Shown here in pieces: positions 25,084 to 34,806 of a DNA stretch of 64,000 nucleotides. Source of the stretch: Verrucomicrobiales bacterium (GTDB lineage: Bacteria; Verrucomicrobiota; Verrucomicrobiia; Limisphaerales; UBA11358). The DNA lies in NCBI GenBank assembly GCA_028712475.1, contig JAQTQB010000011.1, forward strand, positions 54,116-118,115. The letters are read 5' to 3'. The notes beneath the pieces are model-generated. The model saw nothing but the letters and a program-made list of their open reading frames with translations, was not told the DNA's origin and searched no databases. Both the position numbers and the translations under genes were made by a program. Each line of letters opens with the position of its first letter. The stretch's first letter is position 1.

Positions 25084-28000
25084 ATGATCAACGCGATTTT
25101 GAATTTCTCCGTCCGTCAGCGGATGCTGGTCATTTTGGCTGCTGTCGCCCTTACCGGCTTCGGCTGGCTCTCGCTCCGGCAGATTCCGATTGACGCTTTT
25201 CCCGACGTGACCAATGTGCAGGTGCAAGTGCTCGCCACGGCGGGCGGCATGTCGCCACCCGACATGGAAACGCTGGTCACGCGCCCGATTGAGATCGAAC
25301 TAGCCGGATTGCCCAAGCTTACGGAAGTGCGCTCGGTTTCCAAGATCGGTTTGAGCGTCATCACCGTCGCTTTCGAGGACGACGTGAACGATTACTTCGC
25401 GCGCCAGCTTGTCTTCGAGCGGTTGCAGGGTGCGCGGGACAAACTGCCGGCGGGCGTCGAAGTCCAACTCGGTCCAATCAGCGCCGGCCTGGGCGAGATT
25501 TACCAATACACCCTCGTCAGCCAGGACAAGAAATACGACGCGACCGAGCTGCGGACGATCCAGGATTACATCGTGCGCCCGATCCTGCGCACCGTGCCCG
25601 GCGTCACGGACGTGAATTCCTTCGGCGGACTGGTGAAGCAATATCAGGTGCTCATCAAGCCCGACCGGCTGACTTCCTACGGCATCACGCTGCGGCAGGT
25701 CTTTGAAGCGCTGGAAAAGAACAACGCCAACGCGAGCGGCAACTTCATCGAGCACGGCTCGGAACAATATGTCGTGCGCGGTCTGGGCCTGGTCAAAAAT
25801 ACGAAGGACATCGAGAACATCATCGTGGCGACACACGAACACGCGCCCGTCTATGTGCGCGACGTGGCGGACGTGGTCATCGGCGCGGAATTGCGGCAGG
25901 GCGCGGTGACGGCCAACGGCGAAGGCGAAGCCGTGGCGGGAATCGTCCTCATGCTCAAAGGCGCGAGCGGGCGCGAGGTCGTCAACGCGGTGAAGGAAAA
26001 GCTGCCTGCGATTCAGAAGGCACTGCCCAAAGGCGTCGAGCTGGTGCCGTTTTATGACCGCGCCGACCTGGTGAAGAAGGCGATTCATACCGTGACCGAT
26101 GCTCTGCTGGAAGGGGCGGTGCTGGTCCTGATCATCCTGATCGTGCTGCTCGCGGACATTCGCAGCGCGATCATTGTCACGCTGGTTTTGCCGCTGGCCG
26201 CGCTCTTCACCTTCATCATGATGCGCTGGTATGGCATCAGTGCCAATCTCATGTCGCTCGGCGGCCTGGCCATCGGGATCGGCATGATGGTGGATGGCGC
26301 GGTGGTGATGGTTGAAAACGTCCATCGCCACCTGACGGAAAAACCGGATGCCGCGAAAAAACATGCGCACGCCAGCAAAACGGAAATCGTGCTCTACGCC
26401 GCCAAGGAAGTGGGCCGTCCGATTGTGTTCGGCATCTTCATCATCATCGTGGTGTTCCTGCCGCTGTTCACGCTGCAAGGGTTCGAGGGGAAAATGTTCG
26501 CCCCGCTGGCGTTCACCATTTCGTTTGCGCTGCTCTGCTCGCTGATCCTGTCGCTGACGCTCGTGCCGATGCTCTGCACGGTTTTCTTGAAACAAGTTTC
26601 CCATGGGCATGACCCGTTTCATATCCGCTGGTTGAAAGACGCCTATCTCGTGCTGCTGAAACCCTGCGTGCGTCGCCCGTGGTTCGTGGTCATCCCGGCG
26701 TTGCTCGCTCTGGCGGGCGCACTCGCGCTGGTGCCGCGCATCGGCACGGAATTTTTGCCGACACTGGATGAAGGCTGCGTCGGCCTGCAAACCTTCCGCA
26801 TTCCCAGCATCTCGCTCCCGCAATCGCTGGCCTTGCAGCAGAAGGCCGAAAAGATCCTGAAACAATTCCCCGAAGTCATTGACGTGGTTTCCAAGACGGG
26901 TCGCGCCGACATCGCGTCCGATCCGATGGGCGTGGAGATCAGCGATGTGATTGTGACGTTGAAGCCGCGCGAGGAATGGACGACCGCGAAGACGAAAGAC
27001 GAACTGGTGGAAAAAATGCGCGAGGCCATGGCGGAATTGCCGGGCGTGGCGTCGAGCTTTTCGCAGCCCATCGCGCTGCGCGTGGACGAACTGGTCAGCG
27101 GCGTGAAGTCTGCCATCGGCATCAAGATTTTTGGCGACGATCTGGATGTTCTTAAAACCAAGGCCGAAGCGGTGGCCCACGTCCTCGGCAATGTGCGCGG
27201 CGCAGCGGATGTGAACGTGGAAAAAGTCAGCGGCCTGGCTTATCTGCAAATCGAAATTGACCGCGACAAGCTCGCGCGCTACGGCATCAACGTCGCCGAC
27301 GTGCAGGAAGTCGTGGAGACGGCCATCGGCGGCAAGGAGGCCACGAAGGTTTATGAAGGCCAGAAAGTTTTCGGCCTGGCCGTGCGTTTTCCCGAATCCG
27401 CGCGCAATGATGTCGGGCCGGTCCGCAATATCCTGATCGCTTCACCGCAAGGCGCACTCATTCCGCTCGGCCATCTGGCGCACGTCTATGTGACCGAAGG
27501 TCCGGCGCAAATCAGCCGCGAGCTGGCGCAACGCCGCATCGTCATCGAATGCAATGTGACCGGCCGCGACATCGGCGGCTTTGTGGAGGAGGCGCAGCAG
27601 AAAATTGATGCTGCCGTGAAACTGCCGCCGGGCTATTTGATGACCTGGGGCGGACAATTCGAGAACCAGCAGCGGGCGATGAAGCGGTTCAGCATCGTCG
27701 TGCCCATCACCATCGCGGCGATCTTCCTGCTCCTGTTCAGTTCGTTCAATTCGGTCAAGCAGGCGTTGCTCATCATCCTGAACATTCCCTTCGCGCTCAT
27801 CGGCGGCATCCTCGCGCTCGTCATTGGCGATTTCAACATGAGCGTGAGCGCCAGCGTGGGTTTCATCGCGCTGTTCGGCGTGGCTGTGCTCAATGGCATT
27901 GTGATGGTCAGCTATTTCAACGAACTGCGCCGGGCGGGAATCAATGTTGAACTCGCTGTCATCAAAGGCGCGGTGCTGCGGTTGCGCCCCGTGCTCATCA

Positions 28001-28227
28001 CCGCCAGCGTGGCGGCGCTCGGTCTTGTGCCGATGCTGTTTGCCACCGGGCCGGGGAGCGAAATCCAGAAGCCGCTTGCCGCCGTGGTCGTCGGCGGGCT
28101 GATCAGTTCCACGCTCCTGACGCTGTTCCTGCTGCCCACGCTTTACAAGGTTTTTGAGCGGGATCAGACGGGACATAAAACCGTCCGTTTGCCGGAACCG
28201 CCGGCAACGACCGAACTCCAGTCTTGA
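25084..28227 (+). CDS. Heavy-metal efflux RND pump (CusA/CzcA family)
   Basis: 1,047 aa, the full family length, with twelve membrane segments. Hallmarks are the N-terminal QRMLVILAAVALTGFGWLSLRQIPIDAFPDVTN and membrane segment 4 with VDGAVVMVEN (Asp404, Glu411), which carries the proton-relay acids. Segment ADVNVEKVSGLAYLQIEIDR and the tail GPGSEIQKPLAAVVVGG also fit. The HME branch exports monovalent or divalent metal ions. The segment-4 motif is closer to divalent-metal pumps than to the Cu/Ag motif VDAAIVMIEN, but I cannot assign the ion firmly. It forms a tripartite pump with the two preceding genes. Confidence 0.93.
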   Translation: MINAILNFSVRQRMLVILAAVALTGFGWLSLRQIPIDAFPDVTNVQVQVLATAGGMSPPDMETLVTRPIEIELAGLPKLTEVRSVSKIGLSVITVAFEDDVNDYFARQLVFERLQGARDKLPAGVEVQLGPISAGLGEIYQYTLVSQDKKYDATELRTIQDYIVRPILRTVPGVTDVNSFGGLVKQYQVLIKPDRLTSYGITLRQVFEALEKNNANASGNFIEHGSEQYVVRGLGLVKNTKDIENIIVATHEHAPVYVRDVADVVIGAELRQGAVTANGEGEAVAGIVLMLKGASGREVVNAVKEKLPAIQKALPKGVELVPFYDRADLVKKAIHTVTDALLEGAVLVLIILIVLLADIRSAIIVTLVLPLAALFTFIMMRWYGISANLMSLGGLAIGIGMMVDGAVVMVENVHRHLTEKPDAAKKHAHASKTEIVLYAAKEVGRPIVFGIFIIIVVFLPLFTLQGFEGKMFAPLAFTISFALLCSLILSLTLVPMLCTVFLKQVSHGHDPFHIRWLKDAYLVLLKPCVRRPWFVVIPALLALAGALALVPRIGTEFLPTLDEGCVGLQTFRIPSISLPQSLALQQKAEKILKQFPEVIDVVSKTGRADIASDPMGVEISDVIVTLKPREEWTTAKTKDELVEKMREAMAELPGVASSFSQPIALRVDELVSGVKSAIGIKIFGDDLDVLKTKAEAVAHVLGNVRGAADVNVEKVSGLAYLQIEIDRDKLARYGINVADVQEVVETAIGGKEATKVYEGQKVFGLAVRFPESARNDVGPVRNILIASPQGALIPLGHLAHVYVTEGPAQISRELAQRRIVIECNVTGRDIGGFVEEAQQKIDAAVKLPPGYLMTWGGQFENQQRAMKRFSIVVPITIAAIFLLLFSSFNSVKQALLIILNIPFALIGGILALVIGDFNMSVSASVGFIALFGVAVLNGIVMVSYFNELRRAGINVELAVIKGAVLRLRPVLITASVAALGLVPMLFATGPGSEIQKPLAAVVVGGLISSTLLTLFLLPTLYKVFERDQTGHKTVRLPEPPATTELQS

Positions 28228-28367
28228 TTGAACCTCACGTTCCAGCAAACCAGCAGCTCCGGCAAATGCCGGCGCGGCCGGACATTTGTCTTTTCAAAAG
28301 CAGCGCGCGTTGAGACCTTGATGAACAACCAATTGATCAACGTGGTGTCACCAATAAAAAACAAACT

Positions 28368-28709
28368 ATGAAACCAAGCACAGTCGAAGACGAACACATC
28401 TGGGTGATGGAAATGCAGCAGCGGATGGCCAGGCTGGCAAAGGAGCAGCAGGAAAAAACGGAGGCCGAGAAGCACCGGCTCAAGGAAGCGCACTGGATGC
28501 ACTGCCCGAAATGCGGCCAAAAACTCGCCACGGAAACCTGCGGCACGGTGGAGATCGATGTCTGCCCCAGTTGCAAGGGCGTGTGGCTGGACATGGGCGA
28601 GTTGGGCACCATCGTGGAGGGCGCGGGGCAGGGAAGTTTCTTCAACAAATGCCTGCGAATTATCCGCAAGGATAAACCGGCTTCGCCCCACCTGGCTGCC
28701 AAACCCTAA
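28368..28709 (+). CDS. TFIIB-type zinc-ribbon protein
   Basis: 113 aa. A charged N-terminal helix (residues about 6-42) is followed by a zf-TFIIB ribbon: CPKCGQKL, then CPSCKGVWLDMGEL, giving four zinc-binding cysteines. A basic tail ends the protein. Members are small cytosolic proteins of unknown function. It follows the RND pump gene by 140 bases on the same strand and may be part of the metal-related unit. Confidence 0.82.
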   Translation: MKPSTVEDEHIWVMEMQQRMARLAKEQQEKTEAEKHRLKEAHWMHCPKCGQKLATETCGTVEIDVCPSCKGVWLDMGELGTIVEGAGQGSFFNKCLRIIRKDKPASPHLAAKP

Positions 28710-28885
28710 GTCCTTCGGGCTGACGATATGGCGGGCTGATCCGCTTCAACCCGTGCCCAACCGTCGGCGACGACGGAGTTGTGAGCCATTAGGACCAAGT
28801 ATTTCCGCTGCCGTTTGCTGTTTTTGACCGTCGGTTTCAAAAACCCGCTTGCGGGCGGCACGTTGTTTGCTAATTTCCACCCGTC

Positions 28886-29215
28886 GTGCAACCCGCAAAA
28901 CCTCTTTTCAACCAGCCTGGCAAACCGGCTTTGGCCGGGTTGCTGGTCGCGTTGGTGTTGCTGCTGAATGCGCTGGCGGCCTCGCCGGCATTGCACGAAC
29001 TCATCCACAAGGAAGCGGAAAAAACCAGCCACGCGTGCGTGGTCACACTGTTCGCACACGGCCAGGTTGACTCGGCCAGTTGCGACGTTCCGGTCATAGT
29101 TCCGACGGCATTTATTAAGACAACTTCGTCCATTATTTTTTCAGTTCCCATCACGGCGATTGAAAATCTTCCACCCGGTCGCGCCCCACCTGCAGTCCTT
29201 TCTTCCCAAGCTTAA
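28886..29215 (+). CDS. Small membrane-anchored hypothetical protein
   Basis: 109 aa starting with GTG at 28886. One hydrophobic helix (ALAGLLVALVLLLNALAAS) is followed by HELIHKEAEKTSHACVVTLF and a short hydrophobic end. His and Cys residues near the helix are potential metal ligands. No family is recognised. It sits at the head of the porin and metal ABC genes. The 176-bp gap before it holds no other evident gene. Confidence 0.5.
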   Translation: MQPAKPLFNQPGKPALAGLLVALVLLLNALAASPALHELIHKEAEKTSHACVVTLFAHGQVDSASCDVPVIVPTAFIKTTSSIIFSVPITAIENLPPGRAPPAVLSSQA

Positions 29216-29311
29216 TCGTCCGGTCAGCCTCGGCTGATTGGTTTTTCCGTTGGTGATTCCGCAGTTGATTGACGTTCACGCAAGACGTGTGCGTCGAGAT
29301 TGGAGAAAAAT

Positions 29312-30826
29312 ATGAAACTGAAATTTATTATAGGGTTGTCCTCTGCCCTTTGCTTGAGCGCGATGACCGTTCAAGCCCAGAAGACAAATGATGTGGAGCA
29401 ATTGAGAAGACAGTTCCAGCAGTTGCAGGAAAGTTTTGAGAAAACCGTCAAACAACAACAGCAGCAGATTGAAACGCAGCAGCAACAAATCAGCGCCCTC
29501 ACCGAAAAGCTGGATGCATTGACCAAATCACAGCCGGCTCCGAAAACCGACGATCAAAAAAAACTGGAGGCGCAGTTGGCCGCCGAACTTGGTCAGAAGG
29601 GAGCAACCAACTCGGAAATGGCGGCGTCCGCTGCGGCCTTGCAACAGCCGTGGTCTCCGGCACAACCGCTCACCATCGCCCGCGCCGGCTCGTCCTACAT
29701 GAACATCAGCTTCGACGTGCTGATGGATGTCGGCGGTTCTACCGAAGCTGATCCGTCGAAGCAACTGGAACTGGGCGACCACGATCCCAGCAATAACGGC
29801 TTTTCATTGCGCAACGCGGAAATCGCGGTGGACGGTGCTGTTGACCCGTATTTCAAAGGCTACGGCAACATCGTGTATAAGCTGGATCAGAATAACGAGA
29901 CAGGGGTCGAATTGGAGGAGGCCTATTTGATGACCACCTCGCTGCCGGATAATTTGCAGGTCAAGGCCGGCCAGTTCTTCGCCGCCTTTGGCCGGCAAAA
30001 TGCGCAGCATCCGCATCAGTGGGCATTTGTGGACCAGCCGATCATTCTCAATCGCACCCTCGGTCCTGACGGCTTGCGCAACGTCGGCGCTCAACTCTCG
30101 TGGCTGGTGCCGACGCCGTTTTATACGGAGGCGCTTTTGGGTGTCTTCAACGGCCAGGGCGGGACGGCCTTCAGTTTCCGCAACGAAGGCGAGCCAGTTG
30201 ATGGCATCCCGCGCGTGCATGGTCGCGAGACGATTGACCGCACCCTGCGCGGGCCGGGCGACATGCTGTTCGTGCCGCGCATCACATCATCGTTTGAGCT
30301 GACTGACGAGCAAACGCTGGTCGTCGGTGCTTCGGCTGCGTTCGGGCCGAATGATACAGGCTCGGACAAGCGCACAGAAATCTACGGTTTGGACTTGTAT
30401 TGGAAATGGAAACCGGCAAAGGCGAACGCGGGCTTTCCGTTTGTGTCCTGGCAGACCGAGGCGAACTATCAAAATTTCCAAGCGGCGGCCAACCTGACAA
30501 ACGCCCCGGCATCGTTCACGTCGCTGCCCGCCGAAACGCTCGACGACTGGGGATTTTACTCGCAGGTCTTGTGGGGTTTCAAGGAACGCTGGGTCGCCGG
30601 TTTGCGCGGCGAATACGCCAACGGCAACGCGGGTGCCTACAACCCGGATGACATTTACCGCAATGAACGCACGCGCATTTCACCGGCACTGACGTTTTTT
30701 ACGAGCGAATTTTCCAAGATCCGGCTGCAAGGCAACTACGACCACGGCAAACTATTCGGCGACCAGTATTCCATATGGCTACAAGTGGAATTCATGCTGG
30801 GCGCGCACGGAGCGCACAAATTTTAA
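29312..30826 (+). CDS. Outer membrane beta-barrel porin with coiled-coil N-terminus
   Basis: 504 aa from the ATG at 29312, preceded by GGAG at 29302-29305. It has a signal peptide (FIIGLSSALCLSAMTVQA), then a Gln-rich coiled coil (about residues 30-75) that resembles trimerising stalks of porins. A beta-barrel follows, with alternating strands, e.g. LRNAEIAVDGAVDPYFKGYG and VKAGQFFAAFGRQNAQHPH, ending in an aromatic strand (YSIWLQVEFMLG) with a C-terminal Phe, the usual signal for barrel insertion. Its position just before a metal ABC binding protein suggests metal uptake across the outer membrane; that is inferred. Confidence 0.8.
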   Translation: MKLKFIIGLSSALCLSAMTVQAQKTNDVEQLRRQFQQLQESFEKTVKQQQQQIETQQQQISALTEKLDALTKSQPAPKTDDQKKLEAQLAAELGQKGATNSEMAASAAALQQPWSPAQPLTIARAGSSYMNISFDVLMDVGGSTEADPSKQLELGDHDPSNNGFSLRNAEIAVDGAVDPYFKGYGNIVYKLDQNNETGVELEEAYLMTTSLPDNLQVKAGQFFAAFGRQNAQHPHQWAFVDQPIILNRTLGPDGLRNVGAQLSWLVPTPFYTEALLGVFNGQGGTAFSFRNEGEPVDGIPRVHGRETIDRTLRGPGDMLFVPRITSSFELTDEQTLVVGASAAFGPNDTGSDKRTEIYGLDLYWKWKPAKANAGFPFVSWQTEANYQNFQAAANLTNAPASFTSLPAETLDDWGFYSQVLWGFKERWVAGLRGEYANGNAGAYNPDDIYRNERTRISPALTFFTSEFSKIRLQGNYDHGKLFGDQYSIWLQVEFMLGAHGAHKF

Positions 30827-30850
30827 CCGCAGAAAACAAATGATACTCAT

Positions 30851-31774
30851 ATGAAAAAATTATTTCTGAACCTGATTGCAATGATTACGTTGGCGACGGT
30901 TGCCCACGCCAAGCTGAACGTCGTGGCCACGACACCGGACCTCGCCGCCATCGCACGAGAGATCGGCGGCGATAAAATTGAACTCACGACGCTGGCGAAA
31001 CCGACCGAAGATCCGCATTTCGTGGACGCCAAGCCCAGCTTCATCGTGAAGCTGAACCGCGCGGACGTGCTCATCGAGGGCGGCGCGGAACTGGAAATCG
31101 GCTGGCTGCCGGCCCTGCTCGACCAGTCACGCAACGAAAAGTTGGCGGCGGGTGCGGCAGGACATGTGTTGTGTTCGCAAGGCATCCAATTACTCGAGGT
31201 GCCCTCTACGCTTGACCGTTCCAAAGGCGACATCCACGCGGCGGGCAACCCGCACTACATGGTTGACCCGGCCAATGCAAATATCGTTGCGCAACACATC
31301 GCGGATGCCCTTTGCCAGCAGGACGCAAAATCCTGCGACGCATATCGTGCGAATTTGAAAAAGTTCACTGATGCGCTCGACGCCAAATTGGTGGAATGGC
31401 AAAAGACACTTGAACCGTTCAGGGGCCGGGAAGTTGTGGCGTATCACAACTCATGGCTCTATTTCGGCAACCGGTTCGGATTGAAGATTGATCTGTTCCT
31501 CGAACCCAAGCCAGGCATTCCGCCGACACCCGCGCATCTGGCCGAAGTCATCAAGAGAATGAAAGCCGACAAGGTGCGGGTCGTCATTGTTGATCCCTAT
31601 TTGAACCGCAAGACCGCCGAGACCGTGGCGCGCAACACGGACGCGATGGTGGTGGACGTGACGCAGTTTCCAGGCGGCGTGAAGGGCACGGAGGGCGGCT
31701 ACATCCAGATGATGGATTATCTGGTGGACTCGCTGGCGAAGGCGATGGGCGGAAAGAAACAACATGGAGAATAA
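30851..31774 (+). CDS. Metal ABC transporter substrate-binding protein (ZnuA/TroA family)
   Basis: 307 aa with a signal peptide (KKLFLNLIAMITLATVAHA). The cluster A-I fold is indicated by LNVVATTPDLAAIAREIGG, the first ligand loop EDPHFVDAKPS, the second ligand GNPHYMVDP, a third in AYHNSW, and VDVTQFPGGVKGTEGGY near the end. The His-rich loop common in zinc-specific ZnuA is missing, so zinc versus manganese cannot be decided. The permease gene follows after four bases. No ATPase gene is adjacent. Confidence 0.9.
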   Translation: MKKLFLNLIAMITLATVAHAKLNVVATTPDLAAIAREIGGDKIELTTLAKPTEDPHFVDAKPSFIVKLNRADVLIEGGAELEIGWLPALLDQSRNEKLAAGAAGHVLCSQGIQLLEVPSTLDRSKGDIHAAGNPHYMVDPANANIVAQHIADALCQQDAKSCDAYRANLKKFTDALDAKLVEWQKTLEPFRGREVVAYHNSWLYFGNRFGLKIDLFLEPKPGIPPTPAHLAEVIKRMKADKVRVVIVDPYLNRKTAETVARNTDAMVVDVTQFPGGVKGTEGGYIQMMDYLVDSLAKAMGGKKQHGE

Positions 31775-31778
31775 AATC

Positions 31779-32600
31779 ATGAACGAAATGTTTTCCGTGA
31801 TGAAGTGGCCGCTGATTGCGTGCCTGTTGCTGCCCGGCATCTTGGTCTATTTCGGCCTGCACATCGTGCGGCGCGAGGTCATCTTTGTCGACCTCGCATT
31901 GGCGCAGGTGGCGGCTTTGGGGACGTGCCTTGCCCTGCTGCTCGGCCATGAAGCCCACGACATCCAAACGTATTTCTGGTCGTTTGGTTTCACGCTGGTC
32001 GGCGCGGCCATTTTTGCACTGACGCGCGCACGCGAGCACCGGCGCGTGCCGCAGGAGGCGTTGATCGGGATTGTGTATGTGGTCGCGGCCGCCCTGGGCA
32101 TTTTACTCTTGAGCCGCAGCGCGGAAGGCGATGAAGAACTGCGCCGAACACTGATTGGCGACGTGCTGCTGGTCAGCCCCGGCGACATTCTGAAAACATT
32201 CCTGATCTATGTGGGCATCGGCGCAGTGCATTTCGTGTTTCGGAAAAAATTCCTGATGATTTCATTCGAGCCGGAACGCGCGGCAGCCGAAGGCCTGGCG
32301 GTGCGCTGGTGGGATTTTCTGTTTTACGCGCTCTTTGGTTTGGTCGTCACGAGCTTCGTGCAGATCGGCGGGGTCTTGATGGTGTTTTCGTATCTCGTCG
32401 TGCCGGCGGTTTGCGCCAATTTTCTCGCGCAAAAATTAAGCTCATTGCTGATCATCGGCTGGATCACAGCGACCTCGGCCAGCGTGGTCGGGTTGTATGC
32501 CGCCTACCGTTTTGATTTTCCAACAGGCGCGGCCATCGTCTGCACCTTGGGCGCAGCGCTCATACTGACACTGATCGTTTCGAGCCTGCGAAAACAATGA
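31779..32600 (+). CDS. Metal ABC transporter permease (ZnuB family)
   Basis: 273 aa from the ATG at 31779, with GGAGAA upstream inside the preceding gene. There are about eight membrane helices, e.g. LIACLLLPGILVYFGLHIVRREVIFVDLALAQVAALG, broken by the family motif VDLALAQVAALG. Another motif is FVQIGGVLMVFSYLVVPA, the ABC-3 family signature near the end. The family moves Zn, Mn or Fe across the inner membrane. It completes the binding protein-permease pair; the energising ATPase must be encoded elsewhere if the system works. Confidence 0.9.
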   Translation: MNEMFSVMKWPLIACLLLPGILVYFGLHIVRREVIFVDLALAQVAALGTCLALLLGHEAHDIQTYFWSFGFTLVGAAIFALTRAREHRRVPQEALIGIVYVVAAALGILLLSRSAEGDEELRRTLIGDVLLVSPGDILKTFLIYVGIGAVHFVFRKKFLMISFEPERAAAEGLAVRWWDFLFYALFGLVVTSFVQIGGVLMVFSYLVVPAVCANFLAQKLSSLLIIGWITATSASVVGLYAAYRFDFPTGAAIVCTLGAALILTLIVSSLRKQ

Positions 32601-32693
32601 CGGGCGCAATAAAACCACCACGGCATCAATCCGTCAAAAGCAAAACGGGCGAACCACAAAGATCCGCCCGCCGGGCTGAAAGTTTTCCAAAAC

Positions 32694-33959
32694 TTACATG
32701 TGCGCGATGATGTTGTCGCCGAACGCGGAACATTTGATTTCCGTGGCGCCATCCATCTGGCGCGCAAAATCGTAGGTGACGCGTTTGCTGCTGATCGCGC
32801 CGTTCAAGCCTTTGACGATCAAATCCGCCGCTTCCGTCCAGCCCATGTAACGGAACATCATTTCGCCGCTCAACACCACCGAGCCGGGATTCACCACGTC
32901 CTTGTTCGCATATTTCGGAGCCGTGCCGTGCGTGGCCTCGAAGATCGCGTGGCCTGTGACGTAATTTATGTTGCCTCCGGGCGCGATGCCGATGCCGCCG
33001 ACCTGCGCGGCCAGCGCGTCGCTCAAATAATCTCCGTTCAGGTTGAGCGTGGCGATGACGTCGAAATCCGTCGGGCGCGTCAGCACCTGTTGCAACGTGA
33101 TGTCGGCGATGGCGTCCTTGATGACTATGCCCGCGCCAGGTTTGCCTTCGGGAATTTTGCACCACGGGCCGCCGTCAATCTCCACCGCGCCGAACTCGCT
33201 CTTGGCCAGTTCGTAGGCCCAGTCGCGGAACGCGCCTTCGGTGTATTTCATGATGTTGCCCTTGTGGACAATCGTCACGGACTTGCTCTTGTTGGTGATC
33301 GCGTATTGCACTGCCGAGCGGAACAGGCGTTGCGTGCCCGTTTTGCTCACAGGCTTGATGCCGATGCCGACGAGTTCGGGCGTTTCGCCAAAACGGATTT
33401 TTTTGAAGGCTTTCGGGTAGTTCACCTTGAGAAATTCAATGGTCTTGAGCGCCGCTTCCTTGCCCGCTTCAAAATCAATGCCCGCGTAAATGTCCTCGGT
33501 GTTCTCGCGGAAGATGACCATGTTCACCTTTTCAGGATGCTTCACGGGCGAGGGGACTCCGGTGAACCATTGCACGGGGCGCAGGCAGACGTAGAGATCC
33601 AGCATCTGGCGCAGCGCGACGTTGAGCGAACTGATGCCGCCGCCGATGGGCGTGGTGAGCGGGCCTTTGATGCCGACGAGAAATTCCTTGAACGCTTCGA
33701 CCGTGTCGTCCGGCAGCCAGTTGTTGAACTTCTTGAAACTTTCCTCGCCGGCGAAAACCTCAAACCAGGAAATTTTCCGTTTGCCGCCATAGGCTTTGGC
33801 CACCGCCGCATCGAACACGCGGACGCTGGACGCCCAGATGTCCGGGCCGGTGCCGTCGCCGCGGATGAACGGCAGGATGGGATTTTCCGGGACGGTGAGT
33901 TTACCGTTGGCGATGGTGATTTTTCCGCCGGCGGGCGGGGTGACGTCTTTGTAAGCCAT
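32694..33959 (-). CDS. icd: Isocitrate dehydrogenase, NADP-dependent
   Basis: 421 aa from the ATG at 33959 ([19 protein letters not shown]), close to the 416 aa of the E. coli enzyme. It converts isocitrate to 2-oxoglutarate in the citric acid cycle. [19 protein letters not shown] is the substrate/phosphorylation loop with the regulatory-type serine. NREN-like [17 protein letters not shown] follows, and [17 protein letters not shown] has the Lys-Tyr pair that reads the NADP phosphate. A monocistronic unit is likely. Confidence 0.96.
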   Translation of the reverse strand: MAYKDVTPPAGGKITIANGKLTVPENPILPFIRGDGTGPDIWASSVRVFDAAVAKAYGGKRKISWFEVFAGEESFKKFNNWLPDDTVEAFKEFLVGIKGPLTTPIGGGISSLNVALRQMLDLYVCLRPVQWFTGVPSPVKHPEKVNMVIFRENTEDIYAGIDFEAGKEAALKTIEFLKVNYPKAFKKIRFGETPELVGIGIKPVSKTGTQRLFRSAVQYAITNKSKSVTIVHKGNIMKYTEGAFRDWAYELAKSEFGAVEIDGGPWCKIPEGKPGAGIVIKDAIADITLQQVLTRPTDFDVIATLNLNGDYLSDALAAQVGGIGIAPGGNINYVTGHAIFEATHGTAPKYANKDVVNPGSVVLSGEMMFRYMGWTEAADLIVKGLNGAISSKRVTYDFARQMDGATEIKCSAFGDNIIAHM

Positions 33960-34029
33960 AGTTTTATTAAAATTGAACCTTGCGAGTGAAAGGAAAACGC
34001 CGAATGCGTGGAAAATCAAGGAAAGAAAG

Positions 34030-34323
34030 TTACCTTCCAAAAATTCCCGGCAAATCACGTCCGCCGTAAATAACGCGTGCGACATCAATGCCATTGGCAG
34101 TCGGCGCGTAGAAAATTAGATAATTGCCGACAGGAAAGGAGCGCAGGTCATCTGCAAGTTCTGGGCGTGAGCGTCCGATGAGCGGCTGCGCGGCCAGTAA
34201 TTCGCAGGTTTCTTCCAGCGAGTCGAGGAAACGGTGGGCGGCAGTGGGATTGAGGTCGAAAAGGTAGAGAGCAATTTCCTCAATGTCGGAGTTGGCGTCC
34301 GACGAGTAGCGATAGGAACTCAT
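34030..34323 (-). CDS. RelE/ParE-type toxin
   Basis: 97 aa. The ParE fold is indicated by [33 protein letters not shown], then [25 protein letters not shown] and [16 protein letters not shown]. ParE-type toxins act on DNA gyrase, while RelE-like relatives cut mRNA; residues here fit ParE better because no RelE catalytic set is seen. The start overlaps the antitoxin gene by four bases (ATGA). Confidence 0.88.
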   Translation of the reverse strand: MSSYRYSSDANSDIEEIALYLFDLNPTAAHRFLDSLEETCELLAAQPLIGRSRPELADDLRSFPVGNYLIFYAPTANGIDVARVIYGGRDLPGIFGR

Positions 34324-34586
34324 TGCCCGCCGTGTTCGCGCTGCTGCAACTTCGCCCGTAGATTTCGGATGACGGTTTCGCCGTCCACCACTTCGCCGCG
34401 CCGGATTTGCTCCATGCCGGTTGCGATCTTCTCGCGCAGTTCAGTCATATTCGAGCGGATGAATTCTTCCTGCGCGCGCAACATTCCGAGGCTTTGCGCG
34501 ACGACATCGTCGGCGGAACGGTAATGGCCGTCTTTCAATTGCTCGGCAATGAACTGCTCCTGCTCGGCTGTCAACGTGACTGTCAT
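34320..34586 (-). CDS. ParD-type antitoxin
   Basis: 88 aa from the ATG at 34586. The N-terminal ribbon-helix-helix pattern MTVTLTAEQEQFIAEQLKDG and YRSADDVVAQSLGMLRAQEE should bind its own promoter. The C-terminal part, with EQIRRGEVVDGETVIRNLRAKL, is the toxin-binding tail. It precedes the toxin gene with a 4-base overlap, the usual order for autoregulated type II pairs. Confidence 0.88.
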   Translation of the reverse strand: MTVTLTAEQEQFIAEQLKDGHYRSADDVVAQSLGMLRAQEEFIRSNMTELREKIATGMEQIRRGEVVDGETVIRNLRAKLQQREHGGQ

Positions 34587-34644
34587 GGCTTTAATAAATG
34601 TCAATCTGGCTCTGCCGTCAAGCGCGGCAGTTGGCAACGTGAAA

Positions 34645-34806
34645 TCACGGAGCCAGCCGTTCACGGTGGGGCTGGTGGTCGCGGTTCCAGCGGCTCAAGG
34701 CGGCGTCGCTGGTGTCCGCGAAAAGAAATCCCAACGTCGGCGATTCAACGTGGCCGTCGCAAAACACCACGCTGGCTTTGCCAGCCACGGAGTGACGAAA
34801 CGTCAT
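34645..34806 (-). pseudogene. C-terminal fragment of an H-X9-DG pseudopilin
   Basis: A 53-codon frame from an ATG at 34806 (MTFRHSVAGKASVVFCDG) to TGA. It reads like the last part of the DUF1559/H-X9-DG prepilin-like proteins abundant in Verrucomicrobia and Planctomycetes: GKASVVFCDGHVES, then FADTSDAALSRWNRDHQPH. The N-terminal methylation helix and most of the protein are missing. Its ATG overlaps the stop of the preceding hypothetical gene (ATGA), so it could be translated, but it is best read as a gene remnant at a rearranged site. Confidence 0.7.

Noticed and set aside
25300..27249. A 649-codon frame antisense to the RND pump gene
   Set aside because: It has His/Arg/Gln-rich nonsense composition, and the plus-strand gene is a clear full-length RND pump.
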